This document shows, one piece after another, positions 25,866 through 34,155 of a stretch of 64,000 nucleotides of DNA. Where the stretch lies: assembly GCA_913056365.1 (NCBI GenBank), contig CAJXLT010000006.1:1-64000 (forward strand). Direction: 5' to 3'. The notes under the pieces were generated by a model. The model ran no database searches. It had not been told where the DNA came from and saw only the letters and a list, made by a program, of their open reading frames with translations. Source of the stretch: an uncultured Paenibacillaceae bacterium (GTDB lineage Bacteria; Bacillota; Bacilli; Paenibacillales; K13). Each line of letters begins with the position of its first letter. The first letter of the stretch is position 1. A program made the translations under genes and the position numbers.

Positions 25866-25902
25866 CGACTCGCGGGAGCAATTGCCGCGGGTCGTTTTAT
25901 TT
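25866..25902 (+). terminator. Terminator of pspA
   Basis: CGACTCGCGG pairs with CCGCGGGTCG (one wobble) around a 9-base loop, followed by TTTTATTT. Confidence 0.9.
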
Positions 25903-25976
25903 GGCGATGTGACGGAGGCACTGTGTTCCATTCCTGTGATTCATCGTACATACTTACTGTTTGTTCATGAAGTAAA

Positions 25977-26165
25977 GTGAAAATTACTGCAACTGTGCAG
26001 GTTTGGAGCGTACAGAACACACAATTTCCCCAAATTTCTGCGATTGTGCATCTTTGCATGTGGAAAATCGCTAATTTAGGCGTTCTGAGCTTCATAAGGA
26101 TGTACATCAGCAGGCTTTCATAACTCCAAGGCAAGTTTGAGGAGAAAAACCTGCACAATTGAGTT
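25977..26165 (+). repeat. Three-motif intergenic repeat, copy 2
   Basis: TGCAACTGTGCAG from 25988, TGCGATTGTGCATCTTT from 26039, CATCAGCAGGCTTT (GCAGG from 26110) and CCTGCACAATTG from 26150. Spacings are 51, 71 and 40 bases, against 51, 71 and 39 in copy 1. It fills the gap between the convergent pspA and glycosyltransferase genes. Confidence 0.75.
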
Positions 26166-26215
26166 AATATCATCGTGCGCTAATAATCAGCTAGCTTTAG
26201 AGTGTCCGCCTATCA

Positions 26216-27001
26216 TCAATCTTCCTTTCGCATGCGGATACTCTGTTCTTTCCTGTGATGCCTCCATCCGCGCAGCATACTGATCACAAATGCGGGATAG
26301 CTTCGCAGCGCACGCGTATTGATACGATTCCGCCGCAAGCGCGCAGTCCAACGCTCCAGTACAGTTCCTTGCATCCATGACGGTGCTTGGCGGGTGAAAG
26401 CGGCGTATTGGGCAAATGCACGATCAGAGCCAACGCATAAAGGAACGTTCAACTGATCCATACGGCTGTGCAGCCAGTATTCTCTAATTGGAGAGGGGAG
26501 GCTGACGAACAGCATATCTGCTCCGCTACTGGCAACCTTGCGCCATGCATCAGTCTCTTCATGGGGATGAATCCATGAAGGAAGAATTCCTGATACTTGC
26601 ACATAAGGGTAGAAAAGCCGAATATAGATCTCGACCCGTTGCAGCGTTTCAGGATCACCGCCCACCAGGAATATACGATAGCGGCGTTGATTAGCGAGTG
26701 TAAGCAGGTTATGAACGAGCTCGGCTTGGCTAATATAGGCCGGTACCGGAATGCCGAGCAGACGGGAAGCGATCATAACTGCCCGGTCGCTAGCGGTAAT
26801 GATCGGACAAGCATTCACAATATCGCGCAGTGCAGCGTTCTGCTGCAGCTTAACGATAAGCTCAGCGCTCGCCATAATATGCTGAACAGCCGTCCGCTGT
26901 TGGATACACGCACTGGCCCAGTCTATCAGTTCTTGCATAGTAACAGCATTAAGATAGGTTAAGTAGAAAGGATGTCGCTTGGGAGAAAGGTTCGGATTCA
27001 C
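26216..27001 (-). CDS. Divergent WecG/TagA/CpsF-family glycosyltransferase
   Basis: Family members transfer N-acetylmannosamine or similar sugars to lipid-linked acceptors. The order of family blocks is recognisable: FYLTYLNAVTMQELIDW, ITASDRAVMIASRLLG (usual form ADG-x-G), YRIFLVGGDPETLQ, GADMLFVSLPSPIREYW (usual form GxPKQExW), and QAPSWMQGTVLERWTARLRR. Several signature residues are changed: the glycine after the catalytic-type Asp is Arg, and PKQE is PIRE, so substrate or activity may differ. The 261-residue length is normal, ending in a very basic tail. GGAAGGAAGG lies 9 bases before GTG 27001. It is solitary, with a long leader from a good promoter at 27240-27268; no teichoic-acid genes are adjacent. 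Confidence 0.75.
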   Translation of the reverse strand: MNPNLSPKRHPFYLTYLNAVTMQELIDWASACIQQRTAVQHIMASAELIVKLQQNAALRDIVNACPIITASDRAVMIASRLLGIPVPAYISQAELVHNLLTLANQRRYRIFLVGGDPETLQRVEIYIRLFYPYVQVSGILPSWIHPHEETDAWRKVASSGADMLFVSLPSPIREYWLHSRMDQLNVPLCVGSDRAFAQYAAFTRQAPSWMQGTVLERWTARLRRNRINTRALRSYPAFVISMLRGWRHHRKEQSIRMRKED

Positions 27002-27239
27002 GTCGCAATGCCTTCCTTCCCGTAGCGGGTGAAAGCTTGCGGATGACAAGAGGAGAGTTCAATGTTGATGCTGGCGCTCATACCCACACTTCCTTTACAC
27101 GCTAATGATGATGGAGGGTGGTGGGTGCGCCACTCGCTCGGCAAATTCCAGGCGCCCATTGTAGGAATTTGCTTCTTAGCTTCACCAGAGGAAATCAGTT
27201 ACACAGTGAAAAACGTTTTCGACGAAATCAATTTCTTCC

Positions 27240-27268
27240 ATTATACATAAAAGAGAAGGACCTGTAAA
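27240..27268 (-). promoter_or_regulatory. Sigma-A promoter of the glycosyltransferase gene
   Basis: On the minus strand TTTACA (27268-27263), 17 bases, TATAAT (27245-27240). It implies a leader of roughly 230 bases before the GTG. That leader contains the 10-base palindrome AAAACGTTTT near 27210. Apart from this, 27002-27357 holds no supported gene. Confidence 0.65.
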
Positions 27269-27357
27269 ACCATTTTGTAAGTAATGCATTAGTGAGAGTG
27301 GCAGCCAGTATTTCCGGAAACAATATTTGTCATACATGAACAAAAGGGGTGTTTGGG

Positions 27358-28320
27358 ATGATTATCCGATTCGGATACGTGGCTATGTCGGTTGAAGTGA
27401 AGAATGCGTCACCTTCCAAGACGATGACAGCCACGCAATTTGCCAAATTAACGGACCGGGAAGCTGCGATTCGTAAGCTAGAGCGGATAGCCGCTGAGAA
27501 TCTTCACAACACACTGCGCTTGCTGCGTCACAATAAGGCGCATGACATTAAGCTGTACCGTTTTTCGTCCAAGTTGATACCACTTGCGGGACATGAGTTG
27601 CTGGCAGATTGGGACCCGTTTCCGCCGCTGCTCGCTGCTTTTCGTGAGGTGGGCGAATATGTACAGGAGAACAGTATGCGTGTCAGCTTTCACCCAGACC
27701 ATTTCACCGTGCTTAGCACGCCGCGCGAGGAAGTATTGGCCAACTCTATTGCTGATCTGGACAGGCATGCACGTATGCTGGAAGCGATGGGGTTGTCGAA
27801 GGCAGCCAAGTGCAATATACATATTGGCGGTTCTTATGGGAATAAGGACAAGGCGCTTACCCGATTTATCTCCAACGTTAAGGAATTGCCTGTCCGCATT
27901 CGTGAACGGCTCATGTTCGAGAATGACGATAAGACGTTTACGGCGAAGGAGACATTGCAAGCTTGCCAAGAGCTGGACATGCCGATGGTGCTGGACATAC
28001 ACCACCATGCGGTTAACAACGAAGGGGAACGTATCGAGGACCTGTGGCCTGCTATCGCTGCTACTTGGAAGCAGACAGCTCTCCCGCCGAAGATTCATGT
28101 ATCCAGTCCGAAGAGTGAGAAGGACCCGAGGGGGCACGCCGATTATGTGCAGGCGGATGAGATCGCTCGCGCATTGCGCACGATCACGCCGCATTCGCAA
28201 GAGCTTGACGTCATGATTGAAGCGAAACAGAAGGACGGAGCGTTGTTCAAGCTGATGGATGATTTGCGTGAATACAAGGAAGCAGAACGTCTGAATCAAG
28301 CGGCCATACAATGGTCGTAA
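27358..28320 (+). CDS. uvsE: UV DNA damage endonuclease
   Basis: Nicks DNA 5' to UV photoproducts, an alternative to UvrABC common in sporeformers. The 320-residue TIM-barrel product shows the family blocks IIRFGYVAMSVEVKN, TLRLLRHNKAHDIKLYRFSS, VSFHPDHFTVLSTP, KCNIHIGGSYGNKDKAL, RLMFENDDKTFTAKETL, PMVLDIHHHAVNN and KIHVSSPKS, containing the metal-binding His, Glu and Asp residues (FHPDH, FENDD, DIHHH). ATG 27358 follows AAGGGGTG; three codons upstream are rejected. It stands alone, divergent from the glycosyltransferase. Confidence 0.95.
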   Translation: MIIRFGYVAMSVEVKNASPSKTMTATQFAKLTDREAAIRKLERIAAENLHNTLRLLRHNKAHDIKLYRFSSKLIPLAGHELLADWDPFPPLLAAFREVGEYVQENSMRVSFHPDHFTVLSTPREEVLANSIADLDRHARMLEAMGLSKAAKCNIHIGGSYGNKDKALTRFISNVKELPVRIRERLMFENDDKTFTAKETLQACQELDMPMVLDIHHHAVNNEGERIEDLWPAIAATWKQTALPPKIHVSSPKSEKDPRGHADYVQADEIARALRTITPHSQELDVMIEAKQKDGALFKLMDDLREYKEAERLNQAAIQWS

Positions 28321-28431
28321 ATCTGCATACTTACATGAAAACGAACAAATTTATAACCTTTACGGAAATAAAAGAACGTGATAAACTGGATAATATCAAA
28401 CAATAATGAACATTGAGGGAGGATATTGTCC

Positions 28432-29262
28432 ATGCAAGTGAGACATGCAACGAACCCGACAGATTTCAAATCGTATTCAACTGACCGTATTCGTCAGGAT
28501 TTCTTGATCGAGGAGCTGTTCCAGCTAGATAAGATCAACATGGTGTACACGCACTATGATCGTATGGTCATCGGCGGCTGTGTGCCTGTCAACGAACGGC
28601 TGCAGCTGGAAGCGGACGAGACTTGGAAGACGGATGCCTTCTTAGAGCGGCGTGAGGTGGGCTTTGTCAACATTGGCGGTCCGGCTGTCATTACGGTGGA
28701 CGGCGATTCATATGAATTGCAGAAGCTCGACGCGCTCTATGTAGGGAAGGGTGCCAAGCAAGTGGAGTTGGGCAGTGCGAATGCGTCTGATCCGGCGAAG
28801 CTGTACTTCACCTCTGCGCTGGCGCATGCCACTCTGCCGACTGTCAAAATATCGATCGACAAGGCGAATCCGCTGAATATGGGCTCGTTGGAAACGTCGA
28901 ATGAACGGACCATCTACCAATACATCCATGCAGACGGCGTACAGAGCTGTCAGTTAATGCTTGGCATTACGCTGCTGAAGCCGGGAAGCATCTGGAACAC
29001 GATGCCGCCGCACCTGCATGATCGCCGCATGGAAGCTTACTTATATTTCAATATGGAAGCGGATACGCGTGTGTTCCATCTGATGGGGGAACCGGACGAA
29101 ACCCGGCATATTGTAGTGAAGAATGAACAGGGCGTCCTATCGCCGCCGTGGTCGATCCATTCCGGTGCCGGAACAGCGAGCTACTCGTTTATCTGGGCAA
29201 TGGCCGGAGAGAATTACACCTTCAAGGATATGGACGCTGTGCAGATGAATACGTTGAAATAA
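28432..29262 (+). CDS. kduI: 5-keto-4-deoxyuronate isomerase
   Basis: Isomerises 5-keto-4-deoxyuronate, made from unsaturated uronates, to 2,5-diketo-3-deoxygluconate in pectin and glycosaminoglycan breakdown. The 276-residue cupin has the N-terminal RHATNPTDFKSYSTDRIRQDFLIE, VPVNERLQLE and the zinc site in MPPHLHDRRMEAYLYF with paired His and Glu. GGGAGGA precedes ATG 28432. It leads kduI-DeoR-kduD: only 21 bases separate it from the regulator. A candidate promoter is TTTACG-N17-TAAACT (28359-28387), weak in both boxes. The later pathway genes kdgK and kdgA lie 2.7 kb downstream. Confidence 0.96.
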   Translation: MQVRHATNPTDFKSYSTDRIRQDFLIEELFQLDKINMVYTHYDRMVIGGCVPVNERLQLEADETWKTDAFLERREVGFVNIGGPAVITVDGDSYELQKLDALYVGKGAKQVELGSANASDPAKLYFTSALAHATLPTVKISIDKANPLNMGSLETSNERTIYQYIHADGVQSCQLMLGITLLKPGSIWNTMPPHLHDRRMEAYLYFNMEADTRVFHLMGEPDETRHIVVKNEQGVLSPPWSIHSGAGTASYSFIWAMAGENYTFKDMDAVQMNTLK

Positions 29263-29283
29263 ACAACAGGGAGGAAGCGGGCT

Positions 29284-30051
29284 ATGCTGGCCGTGGAGAG
29301 ACACCGGATGATTGTGGATAAGCTGCAGCGTGCAGGTACTGTGAGAGTATCTGAGCTCAGCCAGGAGCTGCGCGTTACAGAGAAGACGATTCGCGAAGAC
29401 TTGGAGAAGCTGGAGCGGAGCGGTCGTCTCACACGAATTCACGGGGGGGCGGTACAGACGAGTGAGGAGTCTGACCGTCCGCTGACACTGCAAATTCCGA
29501 ACACCCAGAATATGCAGGAGAAAGCAGAGATTGCTGAAGCCGCTGTCCGACTTATTGACAGAGGGGATATTATTGCACTGGATGGCGGCAGCACTACGCT
29601 TGAGATTGCCAAACAGCTGGTGAATGAGGAACTGACCGTGCTCACGAACGATGTCATGATTATTCGTGAGCTGGCGATCAAGGATCAGATTCAACTGATC
29701 GTGCCGGGCGGTTATCGCCGGCATAATCACTTAATCGGCACACACAATTTGGATTGGATTCGGAGTCTCAATGTGCAGAAGGCTTTCGTGTCGGCGACCG
29801 GCATTCATCCGGAATTCGGGTTGACTGTATTCATTGATGATCTGATCGAACAGAAGAAGGCTTGGATCGCATGTGCGCAAGCTGCGTATGCGGTAGTTGA
29901 TCATAGCAAGTTTGACAAGACAGCGCTGGTCACCTTTGCACAGTTAGACGAAGTTGATCTCTTCCTGACGGATAGTGGCATCTCACCGGCAGTATTAGAG
30001 GCGTACTCGTCGCAAGGTATTGAGATTCGAACAGCGGGCAAGGAGGAATGA
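29284..30051 (+). CDS. DeoR-family transcriptional regulator
   Basis: A sugar-phosphate-responsive repressor. Residues 1-58 are the DeoR winged helix (RHRMIVDKLQRAGTVRVSELS, RVTEKTIREDLEKLERSGRLTRIHGGA), followed by the DeoRC sensor domain (ALDGGSTTLEIAKQL, TVLTNDVMI, VPGGYRRHNHLIG, KAFVSATGIHPEFGLT) of the isomerase-like fold. Length 255 is typical. It is embedded between kduI and kduD, overlapping the region just before kduD, so it most likely regulates this uronate operon; the effector would be a KDG-type intermediate or its phosphate (inference). This differs from Bacillus, where a LacI-type KdgR does this job. Confidence 0.92.
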   Translation: MLAVERHRMIVDKLQRAGTVRVSELSQELRVTEKTIREDLEKLERSGRLTRIHGGAVQTSEESDRPLTLQIPNTQNMQEKAEIAEAAVRLIDRGDIIALDGGSTTLEIAKQLVNEELTVLTNDVMIIRELAIKDQIQLIVPGGYRRHNHLIGTHNLDWIRSLNVQKAFVSATGIHPEFGLTVFIDDLIEQKKAWIACAQAAYAVVDHSKFDKTALVTFAQLDEVDLFLTDSGISPAVLEAYSSQGIEIRTAGKEE

Positions 30052-30056
30052 CGACG

Positions 30057-30812
30057 ATGAAGCAGTTTGATTTGACTGGCCGTACAGCGATCGTAACAGG
30101 AGCCGGACGCGGACTTGGTAAGGCGATAGCAATAGGACTGGCGGATGCGGGAGCCAATGTGGCGCTCGTCACCGCGCGTACATCAGCGGAGGAGACGAAG
30201 CAGCTTGTCGAGCAACGTGGACGGCGGGCGCACATTATTCAGTGCGACATTAGTGAACGCAACCGCCTCCCGGCACTGGTCGAGGAAGTGAAGCAACAGT
30301 TCGGACGGATCGATATTTTGGTCAACAATGCGGGTATTATTCGGCGAGCGCCGGTAGCCGAGCATGCTTATGAAGATTGGCAGGACGTGCTGGACATTAA
30401 TGTGAACGCGGTGTTCGTCCTGTGCCAGCTCGCTGGCAAGGAAATGCTGGCGCATGGTAGCGGTAAGATTATTAATATCGCGTCCATGTTGTCCTTCCAG
30501 GGCGGGATTACGGTTCCGGGTTACACTGCAAGTAAGCATGCTGTAGCTGGATTAACGAAGGCGTTAGCGAATGAATGGGCTACGCACGGCATTCAAGTGA
30601 ATGCGATTGCGCCGGGTTATATGAACACGGACAACACCGCTGCGTTGCAAGCTAACGAACAGCGAAATCGCCAAATTCTCGAGCGCATCCCTGCTGGTCG
30701 ATGGGGGGAGCCGGAGGACCTTGCAGGTCCAGCGGTGTTCCTCGCTTCTTCCGCGTCGGATTATATGAACGGACACGTATTGTGTGTGGACGGCGGTTGG
30801 ATGGTGCGATAA
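30057..30812 (+). CDS. kduD: 2-dehydro-3-deoxy-D-gluconate 5-dehydrogenase
   Basis: NAD(P)-dependent reduction of 2,5-diketo-3-deoxygluconate to 2-keto-3-deoxygluconate. A 251-residue short-chain dehydrogenase: cofactor motif TGAGRGLGKAIA (TGxxxGxG), NNAGIIRRAP, catalytic Ser in IASMLSFQGG and YxxxK in YTASKHAVAG, with the KduD-typical GYMNTDNTAAL and LASSASDYMNGHVLCVDGGW. AAGGAGGA overlaps the first ATG (30048) and is 9 bases before ATG 30057, so I chose the latter. It directly follows the DeoR stop and is the last gene of the kduI operon. Confidence 0.93.
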   Translation: MKQFDLTGRTAIVTGAGRGLGKAIAIGLADAGANVALVTARTSAEETKQLVEQRGRRAHIIQCDISERNRLPALVEEVKQQFGRIDILVNNAGIIRRAPVAEHAYEDWQDVLDINVNAVFVLCQLAGKEMLAHGSGKIINIASMLSFQGGITVPGYTASKHAVAGLTKALANEWATHGIQVNAIAPGYMNTDNTAALQANEQRNRQILERIPAGRWGEPEDLAGPAVFLASSASDYMNGHVLCVDGGWMVR

Positions 30813-30934
30813 CGGCGTTATGTGCGGCATAATCGAGAAGCATTTTCCCAAATCAGGCTGAAACCTTATAGCAATTCCCTCGTATATTCAGTAGAATAGG
30901 TAAAAAGAGAACCGAGAGAAAAGAGTGGGATGCC

Positions 30935-31786
30935 ATGGGTACTAGCGATGATGGGAAAACGCCATATGTTGTCGGCAGCAAAAGCCATACAGCCGTAGCC
31001 ATCAGCGCCGCTTCGAAATCTGGTGAGTGGATCAAGAGCCGTATGGGACAATTTCAGGAGTTGAATCTGAAGTCCTCACCGACGGATTTGGTTACCGAAG
31101 TGGATAAGGGCTCGGAGACGATGATTCGCAACTTGATCCTTACGCACTTTCCCCAGCATGATTTCTTGGGAGAAGAGGGCGTGGAGCCAGGTGCAGAAGC
31201 ATCGGCGAAAGCATTGAGCGAATGCAAGGACAGCGAATTTCTATGGATCGTAGATCCGATTGACGGCACAACGAACTATATACACGGATTTCCGTTTTAC
31301 TGCGTCTCGATTGCGCTGGCTGTGCGTGGTGAAGTGCAGCTCGGGGTAGTCTACAATCCTTTCCATGATGAAATGTTCGTGGCAGAGCGAGGGAAGGGCG
31401 CTTACTTACGGGGCAAGCGTACGGCAGTATCGGAGGAGCTTAAGCTGTCAGACAGTCTGATTGCTACCGGCTTCCCGGCTGATCAAGGGAGTAATCTCGC
31501 GATGAACATGCGCGGTCTGAACCGGGTCGTGAACAAGGCTCGCAATGTGAGGGCGGCAGGCTCTGCTGCGCTCCATCTGGCTTATGTAGCGGCAGGGAGA
31601 TTGAGTGGATTCTGGGAAGCGGGTCTGAATGCCTGGGACCTCGCCGCAGGCTCCTTGATCGTGCAGGAATCGGGCGGACAGATTACCGATATGAATGGCC
31701 ATCCATATACATTGGAAGTTCGCAATGTGCTGGCTACGAACGGCCACATTCATGATGAGCTGCGAGGCGAATTAGAACAAGCCTAA
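30935..31786 (+). CDS. Inositol monophosphatase-family phosphatase
   Basis: A Mg-dependent, Li-sensitive phosphatase fold. The 283-residue product has the metal site LGEEG (Glu), WIVDPIDGTTNYIHGFP (Asp-Pro-Ile-Asp-Gly-Thr) and the second motif WEAGLNAWDLAAGSLIV. The substrate could be inositol-1-phosphate, another sugar phosphate, or the nucleotide PAP; motif reading does not decide. The N-terminal 25 residues are an unusual extension. It sits between kduD and kdgK, 122 bases after the former, and is closed by its own terminator, so it interrupts the uronate pathway genes. A functional tie to sugar-acid metabolism is possible but not shown. Confidence 0.9.
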   Translation: MGTSDDGKTPYVVGSKSHTAVAISAASKSGEWIKSRMGQFQELNLKSSPTDLVTEVDKGSETMIRNLILTHFPQHDFLGEEGVEPGAEASAKALSECKDSEFLWIVDPIDGTTNYIHGFPFYCVSIALAVRGEVQLGVVYNPFHDEMFVAERGKGAYLRGKRTAVSEELKLSDSLIATGFPADQGSNLAMNMRGLNRVVNKARNVRAAGSAALHLAYVAAGRLSGFWEAGLNAWDLAAGSLIVQESGGQITDMNGHPYTLEVRNVLATNGHIHDELRGELEQA

Positions 31787-31854
31787 GAATGGGGCTCGGG
31801 CAGCCTCTTCGCGCGGATCATACTACAATTGTACAAGGCTTGATACAAGGAAGG

Positions 31855-31889
31855 GGATGTGCCGGATTGTTGGGCGCGTCCTTTTTTTC
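31855..31889 (+). terminator. Terminator after the inositol-phosphatase-family gene
   Basis: GGATGTGCC pairs with GGCGCGTCC, including two G-U pairs, around a 9-base loop, followed by seven T. Confidence 0.8.
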
Positions 31890-32006
31890 TATTGCTGTGC
31901 TGAGCTGCGCAACACAAGGGGGGAAATTCCTTTGACATATTGCCGCACGTATGGAGTCTTCCTGCGAAACACAGTATAATGAGGGCAAAGGAGGAGTCGA
32001 ACTTAC

Positions 32007-32975
32007 ATGGAACAGAACAAAACATATGGCGTCCTTGATGTAGTAACTTTTGGCGAGTCAATGGGGCTGTTAATGCCGCTACGCCCTGTTGCGCTAGAAC
32101 AGACAGAGCTGCTTGTGAAAGGCTTCGGCGGTGCAGAGAGTAACGTCGCCATCGGGCTGGCGCGCATGGGCACGAAGGTAGGCTGGTTCGGTCGGATGGG
32201 GAAGGACCCGTTTGGCCGTACTATATTGAAGACACTTCGCAGTGAAGGGGTGGACGTATCCGCCGCTGTTCTGACCGAAGATGGTCCGACCGGCGTTATG
32301 TTTCGCGATAAAGTGGCAGGCAAGATTAACGTCTATTACAACCGGAAGGAAACCGCTGCAAGCGTAATGAAGCCAGAGCAGCTCGACGAGGCATATATCG
32401 CGTCAGCTAAGGTGCTGCACATTACCGGAATTACTGCGGCCTTGAGCGAGAGCTGCCGGGATACGCTGCGGGAAGCGCTCCGTCTGGCGAAGAAGAACGG
32501 GGTGAAGGTCAGCTTCGATCCGAATTTGCGCCTGAAGCTGTGGACGATCGAGCAGGCACGGGATTTCGTGCTGCCGTTCGCTGCGGAAGTCGATTACTTC
32601 CTGCCGGGTATGGACGAGCTGAAGCTGCTGTATGGTACAGAAGACGAGCAAGCGATCTTCGCCAATCTGCATGAGATGAACACGACCTCGATTGTGAAAG
32701 GTGGAGAAGGGGTTACTTATTTGGTGCAAAATGGACAAGAAACCACGGTGCGCTATGAGCTGGTTGAGGATGTAATCGATACGGTAGGTGCGGGTGATGC
32801 CTTCTGCGCCGGATTCCTGAACGGGATTACGAACGGCATGGATGATGAAGCAGCAGTACGTCAAGGCAACCTGCTCGGCTCGATGATTATTCAGATAGAG
32901 GGCGACTGGGAAGGCATGCCGACCTATGAGGAAGTGCAGGCGAAGATCAGTAATGCCAAGCATATAGAACGCTGA
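32007..32975 (+). CDS. kdgK: 2-keto-3-deoxygluconate kinase
   Basis: Phosphorylates KDG to 2-keto-3-deoxy-6-phosphogluconate. The 322-residue PfkB/ribokinase-fold product has the sugar-binding FGGAESNVAIGLARMGTKVGW (GG near residue 41), SFDPNLRLKLW, and the ATP/anion-hole signature DTVGAGDAFCAGFLNG with catalytic Asp. GGAGGAG precedes the ATG at 10 bases. A TATAAT at 31975-31980 lies just upstream; a TTGACA at 31932 is too far to pair with it. kdgA follows after 51 bases, so kdgK-kdgA is one operon completing the Kdu pathway. Confidence 0.94.
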   Translation: MEQNKTYGVLDVVTFGESMGLLMPLRPVALEQTELLVKGFGGAESNVAIGLARMGTKVGWFGRMGKDPFGRTILKTLRSEGVDVSAAVLTEDGPTGVMFRDKVAGKINVYYNRKETAASVMKPEQLDEAYIASAKVLHITGITAALSESCRDTLREALRLAKKNGVKVSFDPNLRLKLWTIEQARDFVLPFAAEVDYFLPGMDELKLLYGTEDEQAIFANLHEMNTTSIVKGGEGVTYLVQNGQETTVRYELVEDVIDTVGAGDAFCAGFLNGITNGMDDEAAVRQGNLLGSMIIQIEGDWEGMPTYEEVQAKISNAKHIER

Positions 32976-33026
32976 GAAGTTGTTGGCGGAAGTATGATCG
33001 ATATTCGATAGAAGGAGCAACCTTTC

Positions 33027-33695
33027 ATGATACAGAAACTTAAGCTGATGCAACAGATTACGGATGGCGGTGTCGTCGCCGTGCTTCGTGCGGGCTCGCC
33101 AGAGCAAGCGGTAGAGATGGTCGATCGCTGTATTGCAGGTGGCATGCGGATTATCGAACTGACGATGACGACTCCGTTCGCCTTGAAGGCAATGGAGACA
33201 TTGGCAGCGAAGTATTCCAGCGCTGATCCGAATGCGGACAATTATGCTGTCGTTGGCGTAGGCACTGTGCTCGATCCAGAGACCGCGCGAGCGGCCATAC
33301 TTAGCGGTGCGGAGTTCATCGTCGGTCCGTCCCTCAATGCGGATACGGTGCGCCTGTGCAATCGTTACAGCGTGCCTGTCATGCCCGGTGTGATGACGAT
33401 TCAAGAAATTCAGAGCGCGCTCGAGCTCGGCGTCGATATCGTCAAGCTGTTCCCGGGCAACCTGTTCTCGCCGTCGATGATCTCGGCGATCAAGGGACCG
33501 ATGCCGCAGGCGAACATTATGCCGACCGGCGGCGTCGATCTGAACAATCTCGGTGACTGGATCAAGGCTGGCGCGGTAGCTGTAGGCATTGGCTCCGACT
33601 TGACGAAGGAAGCCGTGAAGACCGGCAACTTCGAGCTGATCACCGAGAAGGCCGCCGCCTATGTGGAAGCCTTTCGCAAAGCAAAGAAGCAGTAA
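33027..33695 (+). CDS. kdgA: KDPG/KHG aldolase
   Basis: Splits 2-keto-3-deoxy-6-phosphogluconate into pyruvate and glyceraldehyde-3-phosphate. The 222-residue class I aldolase has Glu44 in IIELTMTTP, the loop VGVGTVLDPETA, and the Schiff-base Lys140 in VDIVKLFPGN, followed by the phosphate loop PTGGVDLNN and AVGIGSDL. A slightly long insertion (SSADPNADNYA, about 64-74) lies before the GVGTV strand. GGAGCAACC precedes the ATG. It ends the kdgKA operon with a terminator and feeds glycolysis. Substrate range (KDPG versus KHG) cannot be read from sequence alone. Confidence 0.94.
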   Translation: MIQKLKLMQQITDGGVVAVLRAGSPEQAVEMVDRCIAGGMRIIELTMTTPFALKAMETLAAKYSSADPNADNYAVVGVGTVLDPETARAAILSGAEFIVGPSLNADTVRLCNRYSVPVMPGVMTIQEIQSALELGVDIVKLFPGNLFSPSMISAIKGPMPQANIMPTGGVDLNNLGDWIKAGAVAVGIGSDLTKEAVKTGNFELITEKAAAYVEAFRKAKKQ

Positions 33696-33730
33696 GGGCG
33701 CGCTGCACCTTATATATGAGCAGCAATGAA

Positions 33731-33764
33731 GAGCAGCTTGTCTGAGGATAGGCTGCTCTGTTTT
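33731..33764 (+). terminator. Terminator of kdgA
   Basis: GAGCAGC (33731-33737) pairs with GCTGCTC (33752-33758), followed by TGTTTTGC. Confidence 0.75.
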
Positions 33765-33779
33765 GCGTGCTGTGCGCTG

Positions 33780-34120
33780 AACGCGGCAATCGAATATGCC
33801 TTCATACCGTGCTTCCCAACTGCGCTTTCCAGCTTCGCTTACTAATCGTACTTCTCAACCATGCACGTCATCCAACCATGCTCAGCAGACGCACTCTCCC
33901 ACCGCATATTCTATTCAACACACTTTCCAGACGTACTCTTCGAACACACTCTCTTTTCAACACACTTTTCAGACATGCTTCCATCACGCACTCCATCCAA
34001 CCGCACAGTCCAGACGGATTCTTCCACCACGTATTCCATCCACTGTCCAATCTAGCTTCCCGATCACGCACTCCATCCAACCGTACTGTCCAATCATGCT
34101 TTCCATCAGCCAGATTCTTG
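33780..34120. repeat. Degenerate C/T-rich repeat tract
   Basis: About 340 bases strikingly poor in G on the plus strand. Loosely repeated words include CACGCACTCCATCCAACCG (twice, near 33983 and 34063), CAACACACTTT(T)CAGAC (near 33915 and 33957), and recurring (C/A)TCCATC, GTCCA and CAACC. Stop codons are sparse in all three plus frames, producing long accidental frames without ribosome sites. It looks like an expanded and decayed short tandem repeat rather than a gene. Confidence 0.6.
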
Positions 34121-34155
34121 CTCGCGCCCCGCTTATAATGTTGGTTAGGCAAGAA

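Noticed and set aside
27062-27250. 62-codon plus-strand frame preceded by AGAGGAGAG
   Set aside because: The ribosome-like site is good, but the frame lies in the leader region and promoter of the opposite gene, and its product shows no recognisable feature. Ribosome profiling could reverse this.
31932-31980. TTGACA and TATAAT upstream of kdgK read as one promoter
   Set aside because: The spacer would be 37 bases; only the TATAAT can plausibly belong to the kdgK promoter.
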